Source: Mesorhizobium sp. dw_380 (GTDB lineage Bacteria > Pseudomonadota > Alphaproteobacteria > Rhizobiales > Rhizobiaceae). From it: a stretch of DNA of 64,000 bases. How positions within the stretch are numbered: position 1 is the first letter of the stretch; each line of letters starts with the position of its first letter. Below, one piece after another: positions 1 to 8,129 of this stretch. The position numbers were made by a program, and so were the translations under genes. The stretch lies in NCBI RefSeq assembly GCF_018588885.1, contig NZ_JAFFIW010000004.1:186001-250000 (forward strand). The letters run 5' to 3'. The notes below the pieces were generated by a model. It did no database searches. It was not told the DNA's origin and saw only the letters and a list, made by a program, of their open reading frames with translations.

Positions 1-615
1 CCTCGTCGACACCTGCGATGTATCTGCAGGCGATTGGTTCGCTGCGACATTGGTCACACGCAACTCTGCCATTTCGCTGGCCGATAAGTATCTTATGTCA
101 TGCTTGTCATAGCTCGAAGCCAATTCCATCAGCTTGGGGTCCACTCCCATCTCGACTACATAGGATGTGATTGCGGCTGTTCCGAGCTGGACACGGGCCT
201 TTGCTTCTTCTCTGGAGATCCCGTCAGCCGGTTTCAACCAAGCCCGATGAACGCCGATTGAACCTGGTTCGGCAACACGATGGACGCCACCCAAGAAGGC
301 CAGTGAGCAGGCTGAGGCGCACTGAAATTGGCGAACCTGAAGCGTATCCAACCCTGCCGCGCGGATCATACGCCCCAACCGAAGCGCGCTGCCGACGTTG
401 CCGCCGGGGGAGTTGAATACGATCATCCGGGCCCCGCTGCTCACAACCGCGTTGCTAAAGGCGTTCAGGGGTTCATTGTCTTTGAACTCGCCGGAAACAA
501 CAAGAAACGGCTGCTGCCCTGGAGACGAAACAGGCGTGTATTCTAGGGCCTCAACCTTGCATGTTGCTGCCGCGACAATTGACCCTACCGCCAGAACTAG
601 AGAAACTACACGCAC
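1..615 (-). CDS. Periplasmic ClpP/crotonase-fold protein (COG3904-like), partial
   Basis: The reverse strand is open from about 633 to the window edge, so the C-terminus is missing. The N-terminus is a hydrophobic export segment (VVSLVLAVGSIVAAATC) followed by a domain with an SPGGN loop, a CASACSLAFLGG segment and GSIGVHRA. These are the oxyanion-loop, nucleophile-helix and following strand pattern of the ClpP/SppA-like fold, as in COG3904 periplasmic proteins of alphaproteobacteria. A serine (CASACS) sits where the nucleophile is expected. No ATG precedes the signal segment. I chose GTG at 615; TTG at 633 is an alternative. Substrate and exact activity are unknown. Confidence 0.7.
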   Translation of the reverse strand, partial: MRVVSLVLAVGSIVAAATCKVEALEYTPVSSPGQQPFLVVSGEFKDNEPLNAFSNAVVSSGARMIVFNSPGGNVGSALRLGRMIRAAGLDTLQVRQFQCASACSLAFLGGVHRVAEPGSIGVHRAWLKPADGISREEAKARVQLGTAAITSYVVEMGVDPKLMELASSYDKHDIRYLSASEMAELRVTNVAANQSPADTSQVSTR

Positions 616-729
616 AACCCGACAGAGCCCCAACCTGCCTGCTGCAAGTAAGAACCTGTCAACGAACTATTTCAAGGGCCTTCTTTGAAAGTTGGATTTC
701 ATTCAGAGCGGTCACTGGCCGAAAAAAAT

Positions 730-814
730 TGGTGCGGATGAAGGGACTCGAACCCCCACGCCTTTCGGCACTGGAACCTAAATCCAGGGCGTCTACCAGT
801 TCCGCCACATCCGC
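730..814 (-). tRNA. tRNA-Leu (anticodon UAG)
   Basis: A complete cloverleaf reads on the reverse strand. The acceptor stem pairs GCGGATG with CATCCGC, discriminator A is followed by an encoded CCA, and the anticodon stem CTGGA/TCCAG encloses loop TTTAGGT, giving anticodon TAG. The long variable arm (TGCCGAAAGGCGT) and the GGTTCGAGTCC T-arm are typical of class II tRNA-Leu. It reads CUA and other CUN codons. Confidence 0.95.
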
Positions 815-1174
815 ATCGCCCGGCAATCCCATGTAGCCATCATTCTGTCAATGTCAGAGACGAGAAGTCGGCCAGGGTCGAAATGTTGGTTATTCGCCTA
901 AGCGCGAAGACTGTTGAAAATTAGGCTCGCCTGTGACAAAAGGCGTGTCAAATGTGACGGGACGCGACGATCCGCTTCTGCAGAATGTGATAAGAAGTAG
1001 GAAAAACAAGAACTTATTCACATTTTGGAACGCAGTTTGGGAGAGTTTGAGCCGTAATTTCGGTCAAATCGCCAGGTTCCGTACCAAAAGCCATTTCCGG
1101 CAAGATTATACCGGCAGGCTGTAAACGGCAGGGAGCCGTTTGGCAGTCTCATTGGTGAAAACAAAGGTTTTACG
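815..1174. other. Gene-free leader region upstream of tig
   Basis: No convincing gene is seen. The DNA is more AT-rich than its surroundings (930-1060) and should hold the tig promoter. A perfect 7-bp hairpin (AAACGGC, loop AGGGA, GCCGTTT) lies at 1123-1141, 33 nt before the tig start. It has no T-tract, so it is more likely a leader structure than a terminator. A short open frame at 933-1124 has no ribosome site or family signature and is not called. Confidence 0.5.
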
Positions 1175-2653
1175 ATGCAGGTCACCGAAACTCTCAATTC
1201 CGGTCTCAAGCGCGAGATCAAGATCACCGTGCCGGCCGGTGACATGGAAGCCAAGCTGATGGCGCGGCTGTCGGATGCCCGCAACAAGGTTCGCATCAAC
1301 GGCTTCCGGCCGGGCAAGGTGCCGGTGCAGCACCTGCGCAAGGTCTATGGCAAGTCGTTCATGGCCGAAGTGGTCAACGAGATCCTCAACGATTCGACCC
1401 GATCGATCATTACGGGCCGCGGCGAAAAGGCCGCCATGCAGCCCGAAGTCATCATGACCGAGGACGAGAAGGAAGCCGAGAAGATCCTGGCCGGCGGCGC
1501 CGATTTCGAATTCCGCCTCAACTATGAAGTCATCCCGGCGATCGAGATCAAGGACTTCTCCGATATCAAGGTGACGCGTCAGGTGTTCGACGTGCCCGAA
1601 ACCGAGATCGACGAGCAGGTCAAGCGGGTCGCCGAATCGGCACGCAGCTATGAACCGAAGACCGGCAAAGCCGCCGAAGGCGACCGCGTCAGCATCGACT
1701 ATGTCGGCAAGATCGACGGCGAGGCCTTTGCCGGCGGCGCCGGCACCGATCAGCCGCTGGTGCTGGGTTCCAAGGAATTCATTCCGGGCTTCGAGGACCA
1801 GTTGGTCGGCGCCAAGGCCGGCGACGAAAAGCAGGTCACCGTGACCTTCCCGGAAAACTACCAGGCTGCGCATCTGGCCGGCAAGGAAGCCACCTTCGAC
1901 GTCACCGTCAAGGAAGTGTCGAAGCCCGGCGAACTCGAAATCAACGACGAGACCGCCAAGAACCTTGGCCTGGAGTCGCTGGAGCGCCTGCGGGAGATCG
2001 TGCGCGGCCAGATCGAGAACCAGTTCGGCTCGATGACGCGCCAGAAGGTCAAGCGCCAGTTGCTCGACCAGCTCGATGCGGCCTATTCGTTCGAGGCGCC
2101 GTCAAAGCTTGTCGAGGCCGAGTTCAACAACATCTGGGCGCAGGTTAACCGCGATCTGGAGGCGGCCGGCCGCACCTTCGCCGACGAAGAGACGACCGAG
2201 GAAGAGGCTCGCGCCGAATACATGCGTCTTGCCGAGCGCCGCGTGCGCCTCGGCCTGGTGCTGGCCGAGATCGGCGAAAAGGCCGGCGTCACCGTGTCGG
2301 ACGAAGAGCTGCAGCGCGGCCTGTTCGAGCAGGTTCGCCGCTTCCCGGCCAACCAGCAGCAGGAAGCCTTCGAGTTCTACCGCAACAACCCCGAGGCGCT
2401 AAATGCGCTGCGGGCGCCGATGTTCGAGGAGAAGGTCGTTGACCACCTGCTCGGCCAAATCTCGGTCACCGACGTCAAGGTCAGCAAAGAAGAGCTGATG
2501 GCCGACGACGAGGAAGCGGAAACCGCGACCAAGGCCAAGCCGGCAAAGAAAGCCGCGGCCAAGAAGGCTGAAGACAAGAAGGCCGACGACGCGGAAGAGC
2601 CGAAGAAAAAGGCTGCGCCGAAGAAAAAGGCTGCCGCCAAGGACGCCGAATAA
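1175..2653 (+). CDS. tig: Trigger factor (ribosome-associated chaperone / PPIase)
   Basis: Trigger factor binds the ribosome exit tunnel and shields nascent chains in the cytosol. The three family domains are in order. The N-terminal ribosome-binding domain (about 1-150) carries the GFRPGKVP signature around residue 45. An FKBP-type peptidyl-prolyl isomerase domain spans about 165-250 ([15 protein letters not shown]). The C-terminal chaperone domain runs to about 440. The 492-residue length is longer than the roughly 430 of E. coli because of a lysine/alanine-rich tail from about residue 450 (repeats of AKKAAAKK type), a common rhizobial feature. The gene stands alone, with a long leader before it and a clear terminator after it. 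Confidence 0.97.
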   Translation: MQVTETLNSGLKREIKITVPAGDMEAKLMARLSDARNKVRINGFRPGKVPVQHLRKVYGKSFMAEVVNEILNDSTRSIITGRGEKAAMQPEVIMTEDEKEAEKILAGGADFEFRLNYEVIPAIEIKDFSDIKVTRQVFDVPETEIDEQVKRVAESARSYEPKTGKAAEGDRVSIDYVGKIDGEAFAGGAGTDQPLVLGSKEFIPGFEDQLVGAKAGDEKQVTVTFPENYQAAHLAGKEATFDVTVKEVSKPGELEINDETAKNLGLESLERLREIVRGQIENQFGSMTRQKVKRQLLDQLDAAYSFEAPSKLVEAEFNNIWAQVNRDLEAAGRTFADEETTEEEARAEYMRLAERRVRLGLVLAEIGEKAGVTVSDEELQRGLFEQVRRFPANQQQEAFEFYRNNPEALNALRAPMFEEKVVDHLLGQISVTDVKVSKEELMADDEEAETATKAKPAKKAAAKKAEDKKADDAEEPKKKAAPKKKAAAKDAE

Positions 2654-2678
2654 GTTTCGGCATTTGATGGAATCGACG

Positions 2679-2705
2679 AAGGCCGCCCTCGAGGCGGCCT
2701 TTTTC
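2679..2705 (+). terminator. Rho-independent terminator of tig
   Basis: AGGCCGCC and GGCGGCCT form an 8-bp GC-rich stem around a CTCGA loop, directly followed by TTTTT. It lies 26 nt after the tig stop codon. Confidence 0.9.
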
Positions 2706-2817
2706 GTTGCGAAACTGCAACAGCCGGTCCGCTTCGCGGGCAGTGGCACTTGGCGATACCAGGCGTTGATCATTATCTGCGCTTCTGCTGCAAACCGTAT
2801 GGTTCCTGGAGGGGGCG

Positions 2818-3342
2818 TTGAGCCTATTCTTCGAAACGGGGCGTGCTGTCGCCCTGGCGCTCGTTCTGGCCTTCGTCTGTGATCTTGCCCAAGCCGACGC
2901 GCTTGCCGGCGACTGGCGCTTCGGCACGGGCGACGGTGGTCTCGTCACGGCTTCGCTCCATGCCACCAGCAAGCTGATCACCGGCGGCGGTGCGTTGAGC
3001 TACAGTCCGGTCCTGACCATTGCCTGCCGGACAGCCGGCGAACCGCGCTGGACCGAATGGCTGCAATTGAATGACGCGGTTTCGGCCAGCCGCAAGATCA
3101 CCATGTCGGTCACCGTCGACGGCGGCAACAAGTTCGACGAGAGCTGGTCGGTCGGGTCGCGCGGCCGATTGCTGATGCGCGACGGCGCCGACGGCATCAA
3201 GCGCCTTGTTCCCGCAAGCCGGCTGTCGCTTTCCTGGCGGTTCGGGTTGCTTTCGGGGCGCGGTCAGGCGGATTTCGACCTTGCCGGGCTTGAAGAGGCG
3301 GTCGAGCAGATCGCCGGCAACTGCAACACGGATGCACCCTAA
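2818..3342 (+). CDS. Exported hypothetical protein
   Basis: This is a 174-residue protein of no family I recognise. The start is TTG, chosen because a very strong ribosome site (GGAGGGGGC) lies just upstream and no ATG fits. Residues 1-27 form a signal peptide (ALALVLAFVCDLAQADA), so the mature protein should be periplasmic. The mature part has beta-rich character and two cysteines (ITGGG..IACRT and IAGNCN) that could form a disulfide. It precedes the cytochrome c gene by about 180 nt on the same strand, and a functional link is possible but unproven. Confidence 0.7.
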   Translation: MSLFFETGRAVALALVLAFVCDLAQADALAGDWRFGTGDGGLVTASLHATSKLITGGGALSYSPVLTIACRTAGEPRWTEWLQLNDAVSASRKITMSVTVDGGNKFDESWSVGSRGRLLMRDGADGIKRLVPASRLSLSWRFGLLSGRGQADFDLAGLEEAVEQIAGNCNTDAP

Positions 3343-3461
3343 GCCACTGCTTGCCACCCAAACTTTGTACGTCAGACCTCTTCTACCGGCTCGCCAGATT
3401 CTGTGGTATATAGATGCCGCAATTCTATTGGGGAGAAGCGAATTATCGTTCTGCCGTGCAA

Positions 3462-3484
3462 TGCGCATGGTACCGGCATGCGCA
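3462..3484 (+). promoter_or_regulatory. Hairpin in the leader of the cytochrome c gene
   Basis: TGCGCATG and CATGCGCA form a perfect 8-bp inverted repeat around a 7-nt loop, about 40 nt before the cytochrome c start. It could be a regulator site or an mRNA structure. The function is unknown. Confidence 0.35.
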
Positions 3485-3524
3485 GATCGTCTCAGGCACA
3501 TCTGACGATCAGGGAGGAAATGCC

Positions 3525-3905
3525 ATGCGCTTGGTCGCGTTTTTCGCCGTCGTGTCTATTACAACCTTTGTCGCCAATCCATCGCAGGCTCAGGATGCCG
3601 CGGCCGGTGAGAAGGTCTTCACCAAATGCAAAGTCTGCCACATCGCTGACGAGGACAAGAACAAGATCGGTCCATCGCTGCATGGTGTCATCGGCCGCAC
3701 CGCCGGTACGCATCCGGATTTCAAATATTCCGATGCCATGATCGCGGCCGGAAAATCCGGCGTCAAATGGGACGAACCGACACTGACGACCTACCTTCAC
3801 GATCCCAAAGCCATGGTCAAGGGGACCAAGATGGCGTTTCCCGGCCTCAAGGACGATGCAGACGTGGCGAACGTCATTGCCTATCTCAAAACGTTTTCCA
3901 AATGA
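3525..3905 (+). CDS. Class I cytochrome c
   Basis: This is a soluble periplasmic monohaem cytochrome c of 126 residues. It has a signal peptide at 1-22 (ends NPSQA), one CKVCH haem-attachment motif near residue 35, and a distal methionine ligand in VKGTKMAFPG near residue 100. This is the layout of mitochondrial-type or c2/c550 cytochromes. The start at 3525 follows AGGGAGGAAATGCC. An upstream in-frame extension to 3414 would bury the signal peptide and is rejected. It lies just before ctaB, and a leftward oxidase operon lies 3 kb further on. It is therefore a likely electron donor to that oxidase, by inference from position. Confidence 0.92.
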   Translation: MRLVAFFAVVSITTFVANPSQAQDAAAGEKVFTKCKVCHIADEDKNKIGPSLHGVIGRTAGTHPDFKYSDAMIAAGKSGVKWDEPTLTTYLHDPKAMVKGTKMAFPGLKDDADVANVIAYLKTFSK

Positions 3906-3956
3906 CCTGGCCTCTCCGCCGGCGGTCTCGCTCGTGCCGGCGTTCAGTTCAGGATC

Positions 3957-4931
3957 ATGGCCCAGCTTGCCTGCTTCCATCGGTGGTCGTCTGAGATGTC
4001 GACTGGGGAAAGCCGCCCCAAGGATACCGCCATCCGCCTCTCGGAAGCGACGGCGGGTGATTTCTTTGCGCTTTTGAAGCCGCGGGTCATGGCACTTGCC
4101 GTCTTCACCGCTTTCGTCGGCCTGATGGTGGCGCCTGGCGCGATGAATCCGATCATCGCCGTGATTGCGATCGGTGCGATTGCGGTCGGAGCAGGAGCGG
4201 CGGGGGCTCTCAACATGTGGTACGACGCGGACATCGACGCGCTGATGTCGCGCACATCGAAGCGGCCGGTTCCATCGGGCCGCGTCACGCCGGGCGAAGC
4301 TCTCGGCTTCGGCCTCGTGCTTTCAGCGCTTTCGGTCATGACGCTTGGCGTGCTGGTGGGCTGGCTTGCCGCATCGCTGCTCGCCTTCACCATTTTCTTC
4401 TACGTCGTCGTCTATACGATGTGGCTGAAGCGCTCGACGCCTCAGAACATCGTCATCGGCGGCGCGGCGGGTGCCCTTCCTCCTGTCATCGGTTGGGCGG
4501 CTGCAACTAGCGCCATTGGCGTTGAAAGTCTCATCCTGTTTCTGATCATCTTTCTGTGGACGCCGCCGCATTTCTGGGCGCTCGCGCTGTTCAAAGTCGG
4601 CGATTACGCCGCTGCCGGCATCCCGATGATGCCGAACGTGGCCGGCCAGGCATCGACCAGAAAACAGATATTCGCCTATTCACTGCTCCTGGCGCCAATC
4701 GGCGTGCTGCCCTGGGCGTTCGGATTCGCGAGCGGGTTCTATGGAATTGCTTCGGTTGCTTTGGGCGCGGGTTTCATCTGGCACGCCTGGCAGGTTCTGG
4801 TCGTTCCAGACAAGGAGATGAAGGCTGCAAAGGCGCTGTTTGCCTTCTCGATTTTCTATCTTTTCGCGATCTTTGCAATATTGCTTGCCGACACCATCGC
4901 AATGCGAGGGTTCATGTCAGCCACAGGGTGA
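3957..4931 (+). CDS. ctaB: Protoheme IX farnesyltransferase (haem O synthase)
   Basis: CtaB/COX10 is a membrane prenyltransferase that farnesylates haem B to haem O, needed for haem-copper oxidases. The 324-residue UbiA-family protein has the diagnostic [15 protein letters not shown] prenyl-diphosphate-binding motif near residue 85, the second Asp-rich loop region [15 protein letters not shown] near 215, and about eight hydrophobic segments. An internal ATG at 3996 ([10 protein letters not shown]) is a plausible alternative start, since neither site has a strong Shine-Dalgarno. It is the only oxidase-assembly gene in this island. Rhizobia usually keep another ctaB in the main ctaCDBGE operon, which is not seen here, so this copy may be dedicated to the neighbouring oxidase. 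Confidence 0.93.
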   Translation: MAQLACFHRWSSEMSTGESRPKDTAIRLSEATAGDFFALLKPRVMALAVFTAFVGLMVAPGAMNPIIAVIAIGAIAVGAGAAGALNMWYDADIDALMSRTSKRPVPSGRVTPGEALGFGLVLSALSVMTLGVLVGWLAASLLAFTIFFYVVVYTMWLKRSTPQNIVIGGAAGALPPVIGWAAATSAIGVESLILFLIIFLWTPPHFWALALFKVGDYAAAGIPMMPNVAGQASTRKQIFAYSLLLAPIGVLPWAFGFASGFYGIASVALGAGFIWHAWQVLVVPDKEMKAAKALFAFSIFYLFAIFAILLADTIAMRGFMSATG

Positions 4932-4978
4932 CTGCATGACCGCATTGAAGACGTGGCAGACCAGGATCGACTCGAACA

Positions 4979-5059
4979 TCACGATGGTATTGCACAGAAT
5001 CCCAGGATCAGCAGGGCGACTATGCCAAGGCCGAGTATGAGAAGCGTCCTTCCGTCCAT
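4979..5059 (-). CDS. Possible 26-residue single-span membrane peptide
   Basis: This short frame sits in the 387-nt gap between ctaB and the DUF2189 gene. It reads MDGRTLLILGLGIVALLILG then FCAIPS, one membrane span with few charged residues. AAAGGTGAAGG lies just before the ATG and is a good ribosome site. Nothing else supports it, and it runs opposite to both neighbours. Small oxidase-associated peptides exist in this pathway, but I cannot match it to one. Confidence 0.3.
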   Translation of the reverse strand: MDGRTLLILGLGIVALLILGFCAIPS

Positions 5060-5234
5060 GACCTTCACCTTTGCCCCGTCGCATGACCCTGAAAGCGTCC
5101 TTTGAGCGTTCAGAAACAGAGCGCGGTGCTGTACAAGGATATCGAAAAAAGACCATCAGAGCTAGCCAGACCACCGGAGCCCTTCCGACAAAGGGCGACA
5201 AGTCTCTGGCAAGAGAGTATGTTGATTGCGGTGC

Positions 5235-5291
5235 AGGTCGCGGTTTTGCGTGGCCAGTCACGCAGAACGCAGCACCGCGAAACCGCGACCT
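5235..5291 (+). promoter_or_regulatory. Long inverted repeat in the leader of the DUF2189 gene
   Basis: AGGTCGCGGTTT (5235-5246) and AAACCGCGACCT (5280-5291) are perfect 12-bp arms. Within the loop a second inverted repeat, TGCGTG (5247-5252) with CACGCA (5259-5264), can form a nested hairpin. The structure ends 27 nt before the start codon. There is no T-tract, so a leader structure or regulator site is more likely than a terminator. Confidence 0.5.
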
Positions 5292-5318
5292 TACCGGGCC
5301 TGGTCTGGAGGAGTGGTC

Positions 5319-6131
5319 ATGGCAAGCTTTCATGTGATAGCAGGCGCCAGCGAGACGCTGGAACATACCAAAATTCGGAAAATCAGTGTTTCCGACCTTT
5401 TCGACGCGCTCAAACGGGGCGTCGACGATTTCATGGTCAAACCATCGCATATCGTTTTTCTCTGCCTGATCTATCCGCTTGTTGGTGTCGTGCTTGCCGC
5501 CTGGACATCGGGCGCTAATGCGCTGCCCCTGCTGTTTCCGCTGGTTTCTGGTTTTGCGCTGATTGGCCCCTTCGCGGCCATAGGCCTCTATGAAATCAGC
5601 CGCAGGCGGGAAGCCGGACTCGACACCTCCTGGAAGCACGCTTTCGAAGTCAGGAATTCTCCGGCGCTGCCGGCCATCGCGGCGGTCGGGATCATGCTGT
5701 TTGCAATTTTCATCGCCTGGCTTTTGACGGCCCAGCTGTTTTACCAATATCTCTTCGGCCCGGCTCCGCCGGAATCGATATCCAGCTTTATCGATGCAAT
5801 ATTTGCCACCGGACGCGGATGGACATTGATTGTCCTGGGGCACGCCATCGGCTTCGTCTTTGCTGTGGTGGTCTTGTGCACGACGGTCATCGCCTTCCCG
5901 TTATTGCTCGACCGCGATGTCGGCGCTTATGAGGCGATCCACACTTCGGTGCGCGTGGTCCTGGCGAACCCGATCGTGATGGCTGTCTGGGGGCTGATCG
6001 TCGCCGTCGGCCTGATCATCGGCTCGCTGCCAGTGTTCGTCGGGCTCGCCGTCGTGTTGCCGATCCTCGGTCACGCCACCTGGCATGTCTACCGCAAAGT
6101 CGTGGAGTCGCCCACCAGACCGGCGGGTTGA
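5319..6131 (+). CDS. DUF2189 domain-containing membrane protein
   Basis: The 270-residue integral membrane protein matches the DUF2189 family: an amphipathic start (RKISVSDLFDALKRGVDDF), then about six hydrophobic segments, with GFALIGPFAAIGLYEISRR near residue 85 as the most characteristic stretch. DUF2189 proteins are often found near cytochrome oxidase genes, and the family was long described as putative oxidase-linked membrane proteins. The biochemical role is not known. The start at 5319 follows TCTGGAGGAG. The gene is preceded by a strong inverted repeat and followed by a terminator shared with the convergent ybaK-like gene. Confidence 0.85.
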   Translation: MASFHVIAGASETLEHTKIRKISVSDLFDALKRGVDDFMVKPSHIVFLCLIYPLVGVVLAAWTSGANALPLLFPLVSGFALIGPFAAIGLYEISRRREAGLDTSWKHAFEVRNSPALPAIAAVGIMLFAIFIAWLLTAQLFYQYLFGPAPPESISSFIDAIFATGRGWTLIVLGHAIGFVFAVVVLCTTVIAFPLLLDRDVGAYEAIHTSVRVVLANPIVMAVWGLIVAVGLIIGSLPVFVGLAVVLPILGHATWHVYRKVVESPTRPAG

Positions 6132-6144
6132 GGACGCCGGTCTC

Positions 6145-6173
6145 ACCGCACCGGCGAGGATTGCCGGTGCGGT
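6145..6173. terminator. Hairpin terminator between convergent genes
   Basis: ACCGCACCGGC and GCCGGTGCGGT form an 11-bp perfect stem around GAGGATT, 14 nt after the DUF2189 stop and 14 nt before the stop of the opposing ybaK-like gene. The following T run is short (TTT), so it probably serves both strands weakly. Confidence 0.65.
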
Positions 6174-6186
6174 TTGATCGATGCCC

Positions 6187-6660
6187 TCAGTAAGCCGGGT
6201 GGCTGAAGCGGGCTTGATATGCGCCCATGGTGAGGCTGCGGAAGTCCTTGCCGCTGACGTGCACCAGTGTTCTATGGTCGCCGCCTTCGAAGTAGACATC
6301 GTCAGCATCGCTAAGGCTTTGATCGACAATCACCGGCACGTCGTAAGCCGCGCCGATCGGCGGGATGGCGCCGGTGTCGCAATCATCGAAGAGCGAAATC
6401 ACCTCGTCTTCGGAAGCCAGTCCGAGACGCTTGTCCATGACATCTTGCAACCTGCCAAGTTCGATCCGGTGGGTGCTCGGAACCACTGCCAGCGTATAGC
6501 CAAGCTCGTGGTGAACGACCACGGATTTCGCCATGATGCTGCCGGGCACATGGGCGGCTATTGCCGCCTGCCGGCTTGTTGAAGTGCGATGATGAGCGAC
6601 GGTGTCGTAGGAAATTCCCTTGCCATCGATGAAGTGCTTCAGTCTGTTCGCGATGGTCAT
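6187..6660 (-). CDS. YbaK/EbsC-family aminoacyl-tRNA deacylase
   Basis: The 157-residue protein is a free-standing YbaK/ProRS-editing domain, which hydrolyses mischarged aminoacyl-tRNA in the cytosol. Family features visible are the N-terminal TVAHHRTSTSRQAA segment, the invariant-lysine strand MAKSVVVHHELGY near residue 45, and the C-terminal GGDHRTLVHVSGKDF segment near 125. GGGAGG lies 8 nt before the ATG. It is convergent with the DUF2189 gene. The length is normal for the family. Substrate specificity cannot be read from sequence alone. Confidence 0.85.
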   Translation of the reverse strand: MTIANRLKHFIDGKGISYDTVAHHRTSTSRQAAIAAHVPGSIMAKSVVVHHELGYTLAVVPSTHRIELGRLQDVMDKRLGLASEDEVISLFDDCDTGAIPPIGAAYDVPVIVDQSLSDADDVYFEGGDHRTLVHVSGKDFRSLTMGAYQARFSHPAY

Positions 6661-6736
6661 CTTGGCCTCCCTTGCCTGAGTTCGCGACGCACGGGGAAAC
6701 GAGGGCAGTCATTCTGCTTACGTCGTTTCCGGTACC

Positions 6737-6778
6737 AGAGCCTGTTCTATCCCGATCGGGACCGGCTCTTTCTTTTTG
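6737..6778 (+). terminator. Hairpin with T-rich tail, orphan
   Basis: AGAGCC (6737-6742) pairs with GGCTCT (6764-6769), with a perfect TCCCGATCGGGA palindrome inside, followed by TTCTTTTTG. It looks like an intrinsic terminator on the plus strand, but no plus-strand gene ends before it. A small RNA or a remnant of a lost gene could explain it. Confidence 0.35.
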
Positions 6779-6781
6779 TCT

Positions 6782-6848
6782 GAGCATGATCTCGTCGAAC
6801 CGAAGGTCAGTGCAGGCACAAACCGGATCCACTTTCGGGATCATGCTC
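6782..6848. repeat. Rhizobial palindromic intergenic repeat
   Basis: The element is bounded by GAGCATGATC and its exact reverse complement GATCATGCTC, with the interior AAACCGGATCCACTTTCGGGA. From memory this closely resembles a very abundant extragenic palindrome in Rhizobiales genomes (a gagcatgatc...gaaaaccgg type). It lies in the gap between the ybaK-like gene and the oxidase operon. Only one copy was noticed in this window. Confidence 0.6.
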
Positions 6849-6958
6849 TAGCAAAAATGGACCAGCTGCCGAGTGTTTCAAGGCGCCGGCAACCGAACTG
6901 GATGCACGCCGCGTGTGGGTCCTGACCCGAGATGCCACAGGCAAATCCGGGTTGCGCG

Positions 6959-7354
6959 TCAGGGCCCGGCTCCGAAAGATGTCAGCCGGGTCAAAAGCGT
7001 GTAGTCGGCTTCGAAGACCATCATCGTCACGAACACCAGCACCAGTATCGGCGGCAGGATGATCGCATAGGCGAGTGCCAGCCGTTCCCAGGCCATGTGC
7101 ATGAAGACGGCAACGATCAGCCCTGCCTTGAGGATCATGAAGATCAGGATCAGCGACCATCTGAGATAGCCGTGAAGGCCGAAATAGTCGACCAGGTAGG
7201 AACAGGTGCTGAGGATGAACAGCCATGCCCAGACCACCAGATAGAGTTTGATCGGGTGCTCCTGGTGAACCTCTGCATGGGCGATGCCGCTCGCCGGCGC
7301 TTCATGCGCGTGAAGTGCGTGTTGCCCGAGACCGTTTGCGGTTGCTTCAGCCAT
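6959..7354 (-). CDS. Cytochrome c oxidase subunit IV, prokaryotic type
   Basis: The 131-residue protein has a His-rich soluble N-terminus (HALHAHEAPASGIAHAEVHQEH) followed by three membrane spans (YLVVWAWLFILST, LILIFMILKAGLIVAVFMHM, AIILPPILVLVFVTMMVFE). The LKAGLIVAVFMHM span near residue 75 is the hallmark of the COX4_pro family. It is the last gene of the leftward oxidase operon and should be a small structural subunit in the inner membrane. Its ATG is immediately preceded by a 17-bp unit present in three copies that carries its ribosome-binding site. Confidence 0.9.
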   Translation of the reverse strand: MAEATANGLGQHALHAHEAPASGIAHAEVHQEHPIKLYLVVWAWLFILSTCSYLVDYFGLHGYLRWSLILIFMILKAGLIVAVFMHMAWERLALAYAIILPPILVLVFVTMMVFEADYTLLTRLTSFGAGP

Positions 7355-7405
7355 GTCTTCCTCTCACGAAAGTCTTCCTCTCACGAAAGCCTGCCTCTCA
7401 CCAAA
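7355..7405 (-). repeat. Three tandem 17-bp units carrying a ribosome-binding site
   Basis: Units lie at 7355-7371, 7372-7388 and 7389-7405. The first two are identical. On the coding strand they read TTTCGTGAGAGGAAGAC, and each carries GAGAGGAAG. The third, diverged unit overlaps the last codons and stop of the upstream subunit III gene. The pattern suggests that the gene end with its linked ribosome site was duplicated twice. Confidence 0.8.
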
Positions 7406-8117
7406 GATAGAAGAATGCGAAGATGAATACCCAGACCAGATCGACGAAGTGCCAGTACAGCCCCATGATCTCGACGTTCTCATAGCGACCCGTGCGGCTG
7501 GTGAAGAAGCCGCGCCGTCCGACGTCGTAGTCTCCGCGCCAGACCTTGCGCGCCACGATGATCAGGAAGATCACCCCGATCGTCACATGGGTGCCGTGGA
7601 AGCCGGTGATCATGAAGAAGCATGAGCCGAATTGCGCGGCACCCCAGGGATTGCCCCAGGGACGTACCCCTTCGGTGATCAGCTTGGTCCATTCGAAGGC
7701 CTGCATGCCGACAAAGGTCGCGCCGAGTGCCGCGGTCAGAAGCATGAGGATTGCCGTCTTGCGGCGGTCACGGCGATAGCCGAAATTGACCGCCATGGCC
7801 ATCGTTCCGCTGCTTGAGATCAGCACGAACGTCATGATGGCAATAAGGATCAGCGGAATATCCGAGCCGCCGATGCGAAGCGCAAAGACCTCGCTCGGAT
7901 TGGGCCACGGCACACGTGTCGAGATGCGCGCGGTCATGTAGGAGAGCAGGAAGCAACCGAAGATGAAGGTGTCGCTGAGCAGGAAGATCCACATCATGGC
8001 CTTGCCCCAGGACACGTTCTTGAACGCACGCTGATCCGAGGACCAATCGGCGGCAATGCCTCGCCAGCCTGCGGGCCGTGGCTCCGTTTGGCCGGTATGC
8101 GTCAGTGTCTCTGCCAT
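7398..8117 (-). CDS. ctaE: Haem-copper oxidase subunit III (first copy in operon order: fourth gene)
   Basis: The 239-residue subunit III of the COX3 family has about six or seven spans. The FLLSDTFIFGCFLLSY span near residue 45, the GMQAFEWTKL segment near 135 and the GFHGTHVTIGVIF span near 170 are classic COX3 signatures, and it ends with YWHFVDLVWVFIFAFFYLW. Subunit III stabilises proton and oxygen delivery to subunit I. It starts 12 nt after the other subunit III gene of the same operon. Two COX3-like products in one operon recall the CoxO/CoxP pair of Bradyrhizobium coxMNOP, a comparison made from memory. Confidence 0.93.
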   Translation of the reverse strand: MAETLTHTGQTEPRPAGWRGIAADWSSDQRAFKNVSWGKAMMWIFLLSDTFIFGCFLLSYMTARISTRVPWPNPSEVFALRIGGSDIPLILIAIMTFVLISSSGTMAMAVNFGYRRDRRKTAILMLLTAALGATFVGMQAFEWTKLITEGVRPWGNPWGAAQFGSCFFMITGFHGTHVTIGVIFLIIVARKVWRGDYDVGRRGFFTSRTGRYENVEIMGLYWHFVDLVWVFIFAFFYLW

Positions 8118-8129
8118 CCGCTTGATCCC

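Noticed and set aside
7355..7405. Tandem repeat as a CRISPR array
   Set aside because: Units are directly adjacent without spacers, only 17 bp and three copies, and one overlaps a coding end.
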